From assembly GCF_020736845.1 (NCBI RefSeq), contig NZ_JAFFQR010000084.1, forward strand, positions 72,764 to 136,763: a DNA stretch of 64,000 bases, read 5' to 3'. The translations under genes and the position numbers were made by a program. The notes under the pieces are model-generated. The model was not told where the DNA came from. It saw nothing but the letters and a program-made list of their open reading frames with translations, and ran no database searches. This document shows, one piece after another, positions 15,451 through 24,993 of this stretch. Source of the stretch: Paenibacillus farraposensis. Lineage in GTDB: Bacteria; Bacillota; Bacilli; Paenibacillales; Paenibacillaceae. Each line of letters opens with the position of its first letter. Positions within the stretch are counted from its first letter, which is position 1.

Positions 15451-16713
15451 GTGAAGAAGATAAATTTGACGATGCAAATCTTTATCGGGCTGACTTTAGG
15501 GATTATTGTTGGCGCTTTATTTTACGGCAATCCGGGGGTGGAAGTCTACTTAAAGCCGATCGGTGACATTTTCATTCGTCTGATCAAAATGATTGTCGTG
15601 CCAATTGTAATTTCAACGCTCATTATCGGCGTAGCTGGCGTCGGGGATATGAAAAAACTGGGCAAGCTCGGCGGGAAATCTATCCTGTACTTTGAAATTG
15701 TGACGACCATCGCCATCATATTCGGATTGCTCGTTGCAAATCTGTTTCGTCCTGGAGTAGGTGTGGACATGTCCCACCTGGCCAAGAGTGATATCCATAA
15801 ATACGTGGAGACGGCGGAAACTACAAGCCACAACTTCATGGATACAATTGTTCATATTGTTCCTACCAATATTATTCAAGCGCTGGGCGCAGGGGATATG
15901 CTGGCCATTATTTTCTTCTCCGTCTTTTTCGGACTGGGAATCGCAGCGATTGGTAACAAGGGCAAGCCTGTGCTGAATTTCTTCGAGGGCGTAGCCGACG
16001 CCATGTTCTGGGTAACCAATCAGGTGATGCGCTTGGCTCCGTTCGGCGTATTCGCTCTGATCGGAACGACAGTAGCCAAGTTTGGCTTGGCTTCATTGTG
16101 GCCGTTATTGAAGCTTGTTTTATCTGTGTACGGTTCCATGTTATTATTCATTGTGATTGTTTTTGGAATTATTGCCAAAATCTGTGGTATTCGCCTCTGG
16201 ACGATGATTAAAATCTTGAAAAGTGAGCTGTTGCTTGCTTACTCGACCGCCAGCTCGGAGAGTGTTCTGCCCAAGATCATGGAGAAGATGGAGAGGTTTG
16301 GATGTCCAAAAGGAATAACTTCCTTCGTGATTCCGATCGGATATTCCTTCAATCTGGACGGATCTACCTTGTATCAGGCGCTGGCGGCAATCTTTATCGC
16401 CCAGATGTATGGTATTCACCTGCCGATCTCTTCACAGATTACGCTGATGATCGTGCTGATTATTTCTTCCAAAGGTATTGCAGGTGTGCCGGGTGCTTCA
16501 TTTGTCGTTCTGCTTGCCACACTGGGAGCAGTGAACCTGCCGCTGGAAGGCTTGGCCTTTATCGCGGGTATTGATCGTATTCTAGATATGGCGCGTACGG
16601 TAGTCAATGTATTGGGCAATTCGCTGGCCGCTGTGGTTATGTCCAAATGGGAAGGCGAATATGATAAGGAAAAAGGCGAAAAATACGTTGCTTCTCTAAC
16701 GAATAACCAATAA
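15451..16713 (+). CDS. Dicarboxylate/glutamate:cation symporter (DAACS family)
   Basis: A 420-residue membrane transporter with the fold signatures of GltP/GltT/DctA: the serine-rich hairpin SELLLAYSTASSESVLPKIM near 266-285, the helix with SFNLDGSTLYQ near 303-315, and the second hairpin with SSKGIAGVPGASF near 345-357. These bind the acidic substrate and Na+ or H+. It starts at GTG 15451 behind AGGGGGT. It faces the GlnK/GlnL-like operon, which suggests the symporter is its target and that glutamate, glutamine or a C4-dicarboxylate is the signal. The exact substrate cannot be told from sequence. Confidence 0.9.
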   Translation: MKKINLTMQIFIGLTLGIIVGALFYGNPGVEVYLKPIGDIFIRLIKMIVVPIVISTLIIGVAGVGDMKKLGKLGGKSILYFEIVTTIAIIFGLLVANLFRPGVGVDMSHLAKSDIHKYVETAETTSHNFMDTIVHIVPTNIIQALGAGDMLAIIFFSVFFGLGIAAIGNKGKPVLNFFEGVADAMFWVTNQVMRLAPFGVFALIGTTVAKFGLASLWPLLKLVLSVYGSMLLFIVIVFGIIAKICGIRLWTMIKILKSELLLAYSTASSESVLPKIMEKMERFGCPKGITSFVIPIGYSFNLDGSTLYQALAAIFIAQMYGIHLPISSQITLMIVLIISSKGIAGVPGASFVVLLATLGAVNLPLEGLAFIAGIDRILDMARTVVNVLGNSLAAVVMSKWEGEYDKEKGEKYVASLTNNQ

Positions 16714-16727
16714 GTTAAATTATTGAT

Positions 16728-16768
16728 AAAAAGGGCGCTCTTGCAAATTGTGCAAGGGTGTCCTTTTT
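16728..16768 (+). terminator. Rho-independent terminator of symporter gene
   Basis: AAAAGGGCGC...TTGCA pairs with TGCAA...GGTGTCCTTTT, ending in a T run. It lies about 15 bases after the symporter stop. Confidence 0.8.
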
Positions 16769-16959
16769 ATTTGTAAATTTGTTAAAAAAATTTATATTTC
16801 GACATTTTCCGATGTTTTTGTATGAATATTTAGGCATAAGGGCTTGAAAAATGATTCCTTTTACCTAATTAAATTAAAGTTTAATTTATAATGATTCTTT
16901 GGAAAATTCCGATATTAAACTATACCGTTTTATATCTTGCCTAGAAGGGAAGAGCATAT

Positions 16960-18471
16960 ATGTTTTTCAAGAAAAATGAGATCCACTCACTTGCTCCTTT
17001 AATAGAAGAAAGCCGTAAACTTTTACAAAAAACACAACAGAAGGATTATTCTGCCGCAATCCGAGTTGCCTCAGCATCTTCCGAGATTCGGGAAATCGCA
17101 AACAATGTTAACCAAGCGCTTGAGTCCCTTAAAAATGATGCTCAATATGTTGATATTCGTCTGAAGCTCGTTACCAAGGCGATAGATGTTGGCTTATGGG
17201 ATATGGAAGTTATTGCAGGCGATCCCGTTAATCCCAATAATACATTCACGTGGACAGATGAATTCCGTTTCATGCTAGGGTACCAGGATGAAAATGATTT
17301 CCCCAATGTATTGGACAGTTGGGCATCCCGACTACACCCTGAGGATCATGAATGGGTATTGGAAGCTTTGTCAAATCATTTGCTGGATCATACAGGGAAG
17401 ATCCCTTACGACATTCAGTATCGCTTGAAGCTGAAGCATGGAGAATACCGCTGGTTCCGAGCCACCGGAACGACGATTCGCGATCAGCAGGGGGTTCCGC
17501 TTCGTATTGCAGGTGCTTTGCTGGATGTGCATGACCAGAAGATCAAATCTGAGGAATTGGAAGCATTAGCTACCAGATATGAGCTTGTTAACCGTGTATT
17601 AATCGAAGCTCCATATGACATTATCCTGGTCAACGGAGATGTAGAACATCCGGATAGTCAATTTTGGTGGTCGCCACAATTTCGCAAAACACTGGGCTTT
17701 AGTGATGAGAAAGACTTTCCGGGTGCGCTTAGCAGCTGGAGTTCACGCTTGCATCCAGATGATGTTGAAATAGCGTTGAAAGCTTTGCACGACCATTTGA
17801 ATGATTATTCAGACCGCACTCCCTATGAAGTCACCTGCCGCTTGCAGAATAAAAATGGCGAATATCGCTGGTATTATAATAGTGGAGTAAGCATACGCAA
17901 CAGCAAAGGAGTGCCAATTCGCATGGCAGGAACCATCCGTGATGTAACGTTGGAGAAACAAAAGCAGGCCGTTGCGGACGAACTCACGCTCAAAATACAG
18001 CATCTCTCCGATTCCATTGCGGAAATGGTGAACGGCGTAAACTCCGTTAGCAACCAGGCGCAGGAGCTGGCTACGGCTCAGGAGCAATCGACGGCGGCAG
18101 CGAATCAGGCCAAGGTCAGCGCAGAAGAGACGCAGAACATCTCCAATTTCATTAAAGAGATCGCCAATCAAACGAATCTGCTTGGCCTGAACGCCGCCAT
18201 TGAAGCCTCTCGCGCGGGGAATCAGGGACGCGGCTTTGCCGTGGTTGCAGATGAAGTAAGAAAGCTGGCTATTCACAGTGCTGATGCCACCGGAAATATC
18301 GAGACCAGTCTGGATGAAATGAAGTCGCTCATCGAACGGATTTTGCATAATATCGGCAATATGACCACGCTGACACAAAAACAGGCAGCACTAACGCAAC
18401 AGGTAAACGCAGCTACGGACGAGATTAACAGCATGTCTAAAGCTTTGCTGGATTTTGCGAGAACGATGTAA
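16960..18471 (+). CDS. Soluble methyl-accepting chemotaxis protein with two PAS domains
   Basis: 503 residues without any transmembrane segment. Two tandem PAS/PAC units occupy about 60-200 and 215-335; both carry the same pattern (W-DEFR/QFRK, LG-DE-DFP, SW-SRLHPDD, GEYRWY/F, IRDVT/LDVH). The C-terminal signalling hairpin contains the conserved [20 protein letters not shown] tip and [14 protein letters not shown]. The signalling domain is short compared with membrane receptors. It probably senses an internal redox, oxygen or energy signal and feeds CheA/CheW. It is monocistronic; ATG 16960 follows AGAAGGGAAGAG. A 19-base tandem duplication covers its stop codon. Confidence 0.88.
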   Translation: MFFKKNEIHSLAPLIEESRKLLQKTQQKDYSAAIRVASASSEIREIANNVNQALESLKNDAQYVDIRLKLVTKAIDVGLWDMEVIAGDPVNPNNTFTWTDEFRFMLGYQDENDFPNVLDSWASRLHPEDHEWVLEALSNHLLDHTGKIPYDIQYRLKLKHGEYRWFRATGTTIRDQQGVPLRIAGALLDVHDQKIKSEELEALATRYELVNRVLIEAPYDIILVNGDVEHPDSQFWWSPQFRKTLGFSDEKDFPGALSSWSSRLHPDDVEIALKALHDHLNDYSDRTPYEVTCRLQNKNGEYRWYYNSGVSIRNSKGVPIRMAGTIRDVTLEKQKQAVADELTLKIQHLSDSIAEMVNGVNSVSNQAQELATAQEQSTAAANQAKVSAEETQNISNFIKEIANQTNLLGLNAAIEASRAGNQGRGFAVVADEVRKLAIHSADATGNIETSLDEMKSLIERILHNIGNMTTLTQKQAALTQQVNAATDEINSMSKALLDFARTM

Positions 18472-18493
18472 GGACGCGAGAACGATGTAAGGA
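18457..18493. repeat. 19-base tandem duplication at the chemoreceptor stop
   Basis: GCGAGAACGATGTAAGGAC (18457-18475) is followed immediately by a copy of its first 18 bases (18476-18493). The first copy holds the TAA stop, so the protein is unchanged. Confidence 0.85.
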
Positions 18494-18619
18494 ATTGTTC
18501 GGGAATAAGGCCGGGCCTTGGGTTCAGCCTCTTTACTGTTTTTGGAAGATCATTTATACTTTTGGAGGATATAGCTGGAACATCTCATGAATAACTTTAT
18601 ATGGAAATGAGGAATAGAC

Positions 18620-18982
18620 TTGAGCCTGCTTAGTTCAATATTGGTCGGAATCGTTGCACTGGAGCACGTGTATATCTTAATACTGGAAATGTTCCTATGG
18701 ACGACTCCACGAGCAATCCGCACGTTCGGTACCTCAAAGGAACTGGCGGAAGTAACCAAATCTCTAGCAGCAAATCAAGGGCTGTATAACGGCTTTTTGG
18801 CTGCTGGATTGGTGTGGGGCTTGTGCTATCCGGACGCTGTGGTAGGACGGAAAATTCAGCTGTTCTTTGTCATTTGCGTGGTAGTGGCCGCGGTGTATGG
18901 TGCGATGACAGCCAATAAATCTATTTTATTAAAACAAGGATTACCCGCTATTCTGGCCTTAATCAGTTTATCGGCCCTATAA
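18620..18982 (+). CDS. DUF1304 family membrane protein
   Basis: 120 residues with four hydrophobic segments and the conserved start LVGIVALEHVYILILEMFLW, ANQGLYNGFLAAGL in the middle and a final small hydrophobic helix. This matches the DUF1304 family of small inner-membrane proteins of unknown role. The start is TTG 18620, with GAGG about 8 bases upstream. It is monocistronic with a terminator directly after the stop. Confidence 0.85.
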   Translation: MSLLSSILVGIVALEHVYILILEMFLWTTPRAIRTFGTSKELAEVTKSLAANQGLYNGFLAAGLVWGLCYPDAVVGRKIQLFFVICVVVAAVYGAMTANKSILLKQGLPAILALISLSAL

Positions 18983-18983
18983 T

Positions 18984-19007
18984 ACACCCTTAACGGGTGT
19001 TTTTTTG
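18984..19007 (+). terminator. Rho-independent terminator
   Basis: ACACCC (18984-18989) pairs with GGGTGT (18995-19000), followed by seven T, just after the DUF1304 gene. Confidence 0.85.
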
Positions 19008-19025
19008 TTGAATTCCATCACATCA

Positions 19026-19281
19026 TGTATGAACTGCTAACGGTACACGATCCGAGGCATCCATTCGTGGAATGCCGCTGCGTTCGGACGGGAGTCTGAG
19101 CTGTCCTTGGAGGAAGGAAGCGAAGCCGTTACATCCGAGCTGACGGCAAGCCGAGCATGATCGGCTAGAGCGGGTGCTGTCACTTGGTTGGGACGTACAG
19201 GAAGTACGGCCCGTGACTGATAGTGCGGCGGGGTTGTACCGGATTGTGCCTGCTGTGCAGACCATGGGCGGCCTGCCTTGA
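19026..19281 (+). pseudogene. Decayed coding remnant, family unknown
   Basis: Plus-strand frames look protein-like only when stitched together. One frame from ATG 19026 reads YELLTVHDPRHPFVECR, another reads ESELSLEEGSEAVTSELTAS, and a third reads DRLERVLSLGWDVQEVRPVT and then AAGLYRIVPAVQTMGGLP before TGA near 19280. Two or more frameshifts would be needed. No Shine-Dalgarno sequence was found. I cannot name the family, and this may be chance. Confidence 0.25.
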
Positions 19282-19497
19282 TCCTGTCTGTTATTTAAGA
19301 TGATTTCCTTCCTTTAAATTTGGCCGTTCCTAAAGTCAACATGTTGCGGCTATCGTCGGGCGAATAACTTCAGGTTCTTTTTGCCTTAACCACTAAGGGT
19401 TTGATTGCAAAAATCCGATGATATATATGTATTTGAGCGGGCGCCTGGCGAATGTTAAATAAAACATATGAAATATGGAAGTTATCTTTAGGACGTT

Positions 19498-19566
19498 CCC
19501 TACTAAGGGATTATTCGGTTTCCTAACCGAGCGAAAGCACTCCCTGGTTGTCAGGCTCAATATAAA
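19498..19566 (+). promoter_or_regulatory. Possible structured 5' leader of the RCC1/SLH gene
   Basis: Three neighbouring hairpins can form: TCCCT-acta-AGGGA, CGGTT-tcct-AACCG, and GAGC...GCTC. They lie about 35-100 bases before the start region. The sequence does not match c-di-GMP, c-di-AMP or other riboswitch cores I can recall. The rest of the 18984-19601 gap, apart from the weak remnant at 19026, shows nothing I can support. Confidence 0.3.
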
Positions 19567-19664
19567 AGACAAGTAAGAGAAAGGAGAATGATGTTTAATG
19601 AATGATTATGTTACGTGATGAAAGTCATCTTATGCCTGAGAAGGTCAGATTTGGAGGGTTTAGC

Positions 19665-22600
19665 TTGTTGAAAAGGAAATCTTTCATAGCTATTTGGGTA
19701 TGTATGTTTGCTTTGTTTGTATTCTCTTCCAATGTTTTTGCTGTTCCATCGGACCTGGTCACAATAAAGAGCATTGCCGGCGGCGACAACCATACATTGT
19801 ACCTTACGGAGTCCGGAAAGGTATATGCAGCGGGCAACAATGAATTCGGACAATTGGGTTCTGGTGATACTCAAATGCGGGAAATTGCTGTGCGGATTGA
19901 TCATTCGAAAGAAATTAGGAAAATTAGCGCGGGCGGCAATCAGTCTGCCTTTGTCGATGCAACGAATGATCTTTACGTTACAGGCGCAAACAGCGAAGGC
20001 CAACTTGGCCTAGGAGATACTATAAACAAATCATCATTTATGAAAGTAAGCGGCTTGCCGCCTATCGTAGATGTGGCCGTCGGCAGGGATCATATACTTG
20101 CGCTGGATATGGACGGAAACGTATGGGCATCCGGGAGTAATGATGCCGGCCAATTAGGTCTGGGGAATTTTTCATCGCAGCTTAACTTTACAAAATTATC
20201 GTCATTGAACGGGGTTGCCTCTATTTTTGCAGGGAATAAAATATCGGCAGCTATTTTGACCGACCATACCGTTATGATGTGGGGCTCAAATTGGGCCGGC
20301 CAATTAGGTCTTGGAGATGATGTCACGAGAAATTCACCGACAGCATCCCCAATCCATAACGTCACAAAAATCGCGTTTGGATACTACTCTACGTTTTTCA
20401 TTAGTTCGGGAACAACGTATGCAGCAGGGTATAATGCTAACGGGCAACTCGGAGATGGAAGCACTTCGTATGCGCTGACACCTGTTCCTGTCGGTGATTT
20501 TATGGATGCTGCCTCCGGATCTGTTCACTCCATTGCGGTAAAACGAGATGGCACTGTTGTTGGAACAGGGAGCAATTTTTACGGCCAAATCAATCAATCA
20601 AGCCCTTGGGGAAGTACGAACTGGACATTATTTAACAACATCCATAACGCAAAAGCAGTTATAAGCGGCGAATCTTACAGCGCCATTCTAACTTCTGATG
20701 GAAAAGTGATTGGCAGCGGCTGGAACGGATATGGACAACTTGCTATAGGAACAAATTTAACCAACGGTTCCTTTTCTGCAACAATAAAGGGCTCGGCTCA
20801 GTCCATTAGCATAGGATTAAATCATGTAAGCGAAATTAACAAAATGGGCCAGTTATTCAATTGGGGGAGCAATCTTGTCGGACAGTTGGGTAACGGCGGG
20901 GTTTATGTGCAATCTCCGCAAATGATTTCAAGCGTTCCGGGGACCCTAAAGAAAGTAGTCTCAGGCAACTCTCATACCCTAGTGATGACAGACAATAACG
21001 GTGCCATCGAACTATATGGAACCGGGAACAACGCATTTGGACAATTGTCCGACGGAACGACTAATAGTAAGTATTCTTTTGGTCGGATCGGTGTCGGTTT
21101 GCCTAACATAAAGGATATTGCCGCAGGCGATAATGCCTCATACGTTCTTGATCAAAGCGGAAATGTCTGGTCCTCCGGAGACAATGCGAAAGGACAGCTG
21201 GGACTGGGTGATTTTACTCCTAGATCGACATTTGTCCAAATGCCGAGCCTGAGCGGAATTCAAGCTATCTCTGCCAATGGGGCCACTTTCATTGCCCTTA
21301 AAAGTGATGGAACGGTTTATACTGTCGGAGAGGGAGTAAAAGGGCAGTTAGGGAATGGAACTAATACGAATTCCAATACTCCTGTTCAAGTGAACGGTAT
21401 AACGGATGCTGTCAAGATTACAGCCGGCTACGAGCACAATTTGGTTTTGAAAGCGAATGGCAAGGTTGTTGCTTTTGGTTTAAATAATTACGGACAATTA
21501 GGCGATGGTACGAATGATAATAAGAATGTACCGGTAATGGTTTCCGGAATCGGGAAGGCACAAGATATTTTTGCAGGTTATCTCAACAGCGGAGCTATAG
21601 ATCAAAGCGGGAACACGATGCTGTGGGGACGAAACGTATATGGACAACTTGGAAATAACAGCTTTGCTTCATCGAACATTCCATTAAACGTCAACGTACC
21701 GAATGTGAAGGCTATTGTTTTCGGATTGAACCAGACGGGATTGATTAATGCATCAGGTGATGTATTGTTTGCGGGTTGGAATGGATATGGACAATTTGGC
21801 GACGGCGCCACTGTTAGCAGCAATGAGCCCGTATCCATCAAATATGATAAGCCGTCTATTTCGTATAGTACAAACACAGTCCAAGAAACGGCAACCAATG
21901 ACGGGACCATTACCGGGGCTTTAACCGTTACTTTGACCGGAGATGAGTTTAATGACACCGTAACGAATGATGTTTATGTTGGCAACTTGCCTACTGGAAT
22001 TACATATACCGTTACAAAAGACAGTGCTTCTAAGCTTACTCTCCAATTTGCGGGACAAGTAGTACAACATAAAGCAGCGGATAGTGTGACTAATGCCTAT
22101 GTAACTATTCGGAAAAGTGGACTGGTACATACCCCTCTCGAGGATATTACAGCAGGCTTATTTTCTATTCCTTATCTCGACCCGAATTTGCCGTCCGTTG
22201 TCTCGGATGTCACTGCAACGTATGGGGGGAGCACAGCGACAATTCGTTGGACAAAAAACCCTTATGCGACTTCTTATGAATTAAAAAGGAACGGGACAAC
22301 GATCTACACGGGAACTGATACCGAATATACGGATTCAGGTCTTGTGCAGGGGACAACGTACACGTATACGGTTGTTCCCGTGAATCCAAACGGTAAAGGG
22401 GAAGAAAAGAGCATTTCGTTCGTGATGGATAGCAAATACCCGGGCAGTCCCGGAAACCTCACGGCTGTTCAAATGAGCAGTGTCACGATGTCCGTGTACT
22501 GGGATGTCGTTCCAACGGCGACAAGCTATATATTGAAGCGGGATAACGTCGTGATTTATACGGGAAGCGCTACGAGCTTCACGGATACGATTGCGGACGG

Positions 22601-23759
22601 CAAGCGCTATGAATATTCGGTTGCGGCGCAAAACGCATATGGAGTTGGCAACGCAAGCACGCTGACAGTAACGACGGATACGGATACGGATACAGATACG
22701 AATGAAAGTGAAGCGCCTCTGTCGCCGCAAAATCTCACAGGCCAACCGCAAAAAAATAGTGTGCTTCTGACATGGAATGCTGCCGCCGGGGCGACCAAGT
22801 ACAAAATTAAACAAAACGGAAAAGAAATTGCTCAAGTAACTTCTCTCCATTATTTAGTGGATCAATTAAACAGTAATACGCTCTATACTTTTACGGTAAC
22901 GGCTTCCAATAATTATGGAGAGAGCGCGCCAACGGAAATTATCTTGTCCACTCTTTCCATGAGCGGTGACAATGACAACAGTCAGAACGGCAGTAAAAAC
23001 GAAAGCTCTGGTCAAGCCCAAAAAGGACGCAAGCGTAGCGATCCAAGCAGCGATAACGAAGATAGGCTTGGCCAAGGCAGTGAAAACAAAAGTAAAGACA
23101 GCGATCCAGGCAGTAGTAACGAAATCCAGTCTGGTCAAGGCAACAATGAAAACAAAGGCAGCGCTCAAAGCGGCAGCATTATTCAACATACGTTTGAAGA
23201 TATTTATGATCCGCAATGGGCAACCGAGGCCATCATAAAGCTCTACAATCTGAAAATTATTAACGGCTACTCCGCTAAGGAATTTAAACCGAAAAAGAAC
23301 ATTACACGAGCGGAGTATGTCAAAGTGCTTGTTCTCGCCTTGGGAGAACCTGCTGCAGTTGAACAGGATAAAACCCCGGATTTCGAGGATGTAACCAATC
23401 CTGATTGGTATTACAACTATATTAAACTGGCGAGAAGGATGGGGCTTGCAAAAGGAGATGCATATAACCTTTTTTATCTTAATAAGGAAATAACAAGGAA
23501 AGAAGCCATTGCGATATTGGTTAGAGCTTTACGGTATCGTGAATCAATTCCAAAAAGCGAAAACCCGGAAAACCAGTTGAATAAGTTTAAAGATACGGCA
23601 TCATTGAGAGATTGGTCTTCCGATGAAATCGCACTTTCTATCGAAAAACATCTGATAGAGGGATATGAGGACAGTACTTTAAGATTGGATAATCAAATAA
23701 ACCGTGCTGAAGTGTGCGTATTGGTTACTCGGCTGCTGGACCGTCTTCATGGCAAATAA
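19665..23759 (+). CDS. Giant SLH-anchored surface protein with RCC1 beta-propellers and FN3 domains
   Basis: I prefer TTG 19665 (or 19668) because GGAGG lies 7-10 bases upstream and it opens directly into a signal peptide (LKRKSFIAIWVCMFALFVFS, cut after NVFA); ATG 19602 would add 21 residues. The mature protein has 14 RCC1-type repeats with the core G-N-xx-GQLG, enough for two seven-bladed propellers (to about 21810). A beta domain follows (21840-22180), then three fibronectin III domains with a DTDTDTDT spacer between the second and third, a polar Asn/Ser/Gly/Lys linker (22960-23180) and three SLH domains to the C terminus. SLH domains bind pyruvylated wall polymer, so the propellers are displayed on the cell surface. 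A role in adhesion or protein binding is inferred. Confidence 0.88.
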   Translation: MLKRKSFIAIWVCMFALFVFSSNVFAVPSDLVTIKSIAGGDNHTLYLTESGKVYAAGNNEFGQLGSGDTQMREIAVRIDHSKEIRKISAGGNQSAFVDATNDLYVTGANSEGQLGLGDTINKSSFMKVSGLPPIVDVAVGRDHILALDMDGNVWASGSNDAGQLGLGNFSSQLNFTKLSSLNGVASIFAGNKISAAILTDHTVMMWGSNWAGQLGLGDDVTRNSPTASPIHNVTKIAFGYYSTFFISSGTTYAAGYNANGQLGDGSTSYALTPVPVGDFMDAASGSVHSIAVKRDGTVVGTGSNFYGQINQSSPWGSTNWTLFNNIHNAKAVISGESYSAILTSDGKVIGSGWNGYGQLAIGTNLTNGSFSATIKGSAQSISIGLNHVSEINKMGQLFNWGSNLVGQLGNGGVYVQSPQMISSVPGTLKKVVSGNSHTLVMTDNNGAIELYGTGNNAFGQLSDGTTNSKYSFGRIGVGLPNIKDIAAGDNASYVLDQSGNVWSSGDNAKGQLGLGDFTPRSTFVQMPSLSGIQAISANGATFIALKSDGTVYTVGEGVKGQLGNGTNTNSNTPVQVNGITDAVKITAGYEHNLVLKANGKVVAFGLNNYGQLGDGTNDNKNVPVMVSGIGKAQDIFAGYLNSGAIDQSGNTMLWGRNVYGQLGNNSFASSNIPLNVNVPNVKAIVFGLNQTGLINASGDVLFAGWNGYGQFGDGATVSSNEPVSIKYDKPSISYSTNTVQETATNDGTITGALTVTLTGDEFNDTVTNDVYVGNLPTGITYTVTKDSASKLTLQFAGQVVQHKAADSVTNAYVTIRKSGLVHTPLEDITAGLFSIPYLDPNLPSVVSDVTATYGGSTATIRWTKNPYATSYELKRNGTTIYTGTDTEYTDSGLVQGTTYTYTVVPVNPNGKGEEKSISFVMDSKYPGSPGNLTAVQMSSVTMSVYWDVVPTATSYILKRDNVVIYTGSATSFTDTIADGKRYEYSVAAQNAYGVGNASTLTVTTDTDTDTDTNESEAPLSPQNLTGQPQKNSVLLTWNAAAGATKYKIKQNGKEIAQVTSLHYLVDQLNSNTLYTFTVTASNNYGESAPTEIILSTLSMSGDNDNSQNGSKNESSGQAQKGRKRSDPSSDNEDRLGQGSENKSKDSDPGSSNEIQSGQGNNENKGSAQSGSIIQHTFEDIYDPQWATEAIIKLYNLKIINGYSAKEFKPKKNITRAEYVKVLVLALGEPAAVEQDKTPDFEDVTNPDWYYNYIKLARRMGLAKGDAYNLFYLNKEITRKEAIAILVRALRYRESIPKSENPENQLNKFKDTASLRDWSSDEIALSIEKHLIEGYEDSTLRLDNQINRAEVCVLVTRLLDRLHGK

Positions 23760-23771
23760 CCATAAATGAAA

Positions 23772-23822
23772 CAGGGCTGTTTCATAAGTCATCGGAGGAT
23801 GACCTGTGGACAGCCCTGTTTT
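23772..23822 (+). terminator. Terminator with nested hairpin
   Basis: CAGGGCTGT (23772-23780) pairs with ACAGCCCTG (23810-23818), followed by T. An inner perfect hairpin GTCATC-ggag-GATGAC sits in the loop. The phrase CATAAGTCATC recurs in the terminator at 34587, and AAAGTCATC near 24170, so this is one of a small family of similar elements. Confidence 0.75.
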
Positions 23823-23854
23823 ACAGTGGCAGGTATTCAGAAAGTAGAAACCTG

Positions 23855-24109
23855 GACGCTGATTCCAAGGGAGGAACCTCCGTATATTTGCATCGGCTGG
23901 TAGTCAATCGGGATCGTCCCGAGAAGGGACTAGGACGCGAACTGATGCAATGGATTGAACAAGGCATCCGTTTTGCAGGCAAGGATCGAATCCGCTTGGA
24001 TTGTATTGCGGGGAATGACAAGCTTAGCCAGTTTTACAAACAATGTGGCTATACCCATATGGGGGAAACAGACGGTTTTAATATTTTCGAAAAGATGTTA
24101 ACTAAGTAA
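23855..24109 (+). pseudogene. C-terminal remnant of GNAT acetyltransferase
   Basis: The frame reads SVYLHRLVVNRDRPEKGLGR, then ELMQWIEQG, a DCIAGNDKLSQFYKQCGY motif and an FEKMLTK end. This is the C-terminal half of a GNAT N-acetyltransferase, including the acetyl-CoA-binding loop (R-xx-GLGR) and the beta-bulge region. The N-terminal half is absent; upstream codons run back through the RCC1 gene's terminator and 3' end in another frame. No plausible start or ribosome binding site is present. Confidence 0.7.
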
Positions 24110-24231
24110 AATTCCTACAGGTATGCAGAGGGGAATTTTAAAATAGACAAAGAGGCTGTTTCCAAAAGTCATCAAATATGACGGCGGGAATTCTTAGTTT
24201 CGGCTTTCAGAGGGGAAGCCTAACACACAAC

Positions 24232-24265
24232 AAGCCGCTCCGGCGATTAACAGCCTGAGCGGCTT
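24232..24265. terminator. Hairpin downstream of the sugar operon
   Basis: AAGCCGCTC (24232-24240) pairs with GAGCGGCTT (24257-24265). On the minus strand it is followed by a T/G-rich tract. It probably ends the minus-strand sugar operon, whose last gene stops at 24297. Confidence 0.6.
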
Positions 24266-24296
24266 GACTCTAGCGTGCGGTGGAGGTATGGCGCCG

Positions 24297-24845
24297 CTAT
24301 TCCAAATTGCTGTGCTGCTTGAACGCAGCGGCGTTGTCGACGCCGCGAGACTCTGCGTAGCACAGGCAGACCGCGTCTAGCATGAGGTGGACGCATTGGT
24401 CAAACAGCGAGCCTAGCGGCTGCACGCTCGCGCCTTCGCCTTCGCGGCGGTGCTTCGTCGCCGCAGGAATGGCGAGCACCCGCATGGCGGACCGGGCGAG
24501 CGGGGATTCGGCGTCGGTCGTCAGGGCGATAACCGATGCACCAAGCTCCTGCGCCTTCTCTGCAGTCCAGACGACGCCATGCGTTGTTCCGGAGCCGGAG
24601 ACGGCGACCACATAATCGCCACCGGCTATCGAAGGAGTGATCGTCTCTCCGATCACATACGAGGTCGCACCGAGGTGCATCAGCCGCATAGCAAAGGATT
24701 TGGCCATCAGGCCCGAGCGGCCTTCACCTACAACGAAGATCCGGGGCGCGCCTGCCAGAAGGGCGGCCGTCTCGTTAACAACGCCCTCGTCTACCCGCTC
24801 CAGCACAGCACGGGCTTCCGCGAGTATAGTCATCAGCTTGTTCAT
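24297..24845 (-). CDS. hxlB: 6-phospho-3-hexuloisomerase-like SIS protein
   Basis: 182 residues, the usual length of PHI enzymes, which interconvert 3-hexulose 6-phosphate and fructose 6-phosphate. SIS-domain features are present: the phosphosugar-binding loop FVVGEGRSGLMAKSFAMRLM near 37-56, VIGETITPSIAGGD, and VAVSGSGTT near 80. ATG 24845 follows AGAAGGAGAGAC. It is last in the sugar operon, 148 bases after the synthase-like gene, a longer gap than between the others. The usual partner of PHI is 3-hexulose-6-phosphate synthase, found next door. That the substrate is the canonical one is inferred. Confidence 0.8.
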   Translation of the reverse strand: MNKLMTILAEARAVLERVDEGVVNETAALLAGAPRIFVVGEGRSGLMAKSFAMRLMHLGATSYVIGETITPSIAGGDYVVAVSGSGTTHGVVWTAEKAQELGASVIALTTDAESPLARSAMRVLAIPAATKHRREGEGASVQPLGSLFDQCVHLMLDAVCLCYAESRGVDNAAAFKQHSNLE

Positions 24846-24993
24846 AATCGTTCAGTCTCTCCTTCTCTATTCGCGATCAAGTAGAATCCATCCGCATTCG
24901 AAACCATTCGGCTGGAATGAAATCCGCAACTCGGACGGTACTTTTTTAGTTTGTATATATAATCTGTTCAGTGGTAAACCGCTTGAGGTCCCG

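Noticed and set aside
19498-19601. c-di-GMP riboswitch upstream of the RCC1/SLH gene
   Set aside because: The conserved GCAAACC, GACGCAAAGC and related cores are not present; only generic hairpins are seen.
24867-24993. Extra small gene in the gap between hxlA and hxlB
   Set aside because: The minus-strand frame through the gap reads some protein-like sequence (RISFQPNGFECGWILLD) but starts inside hxlA in another frame and has no ribosome binding site.
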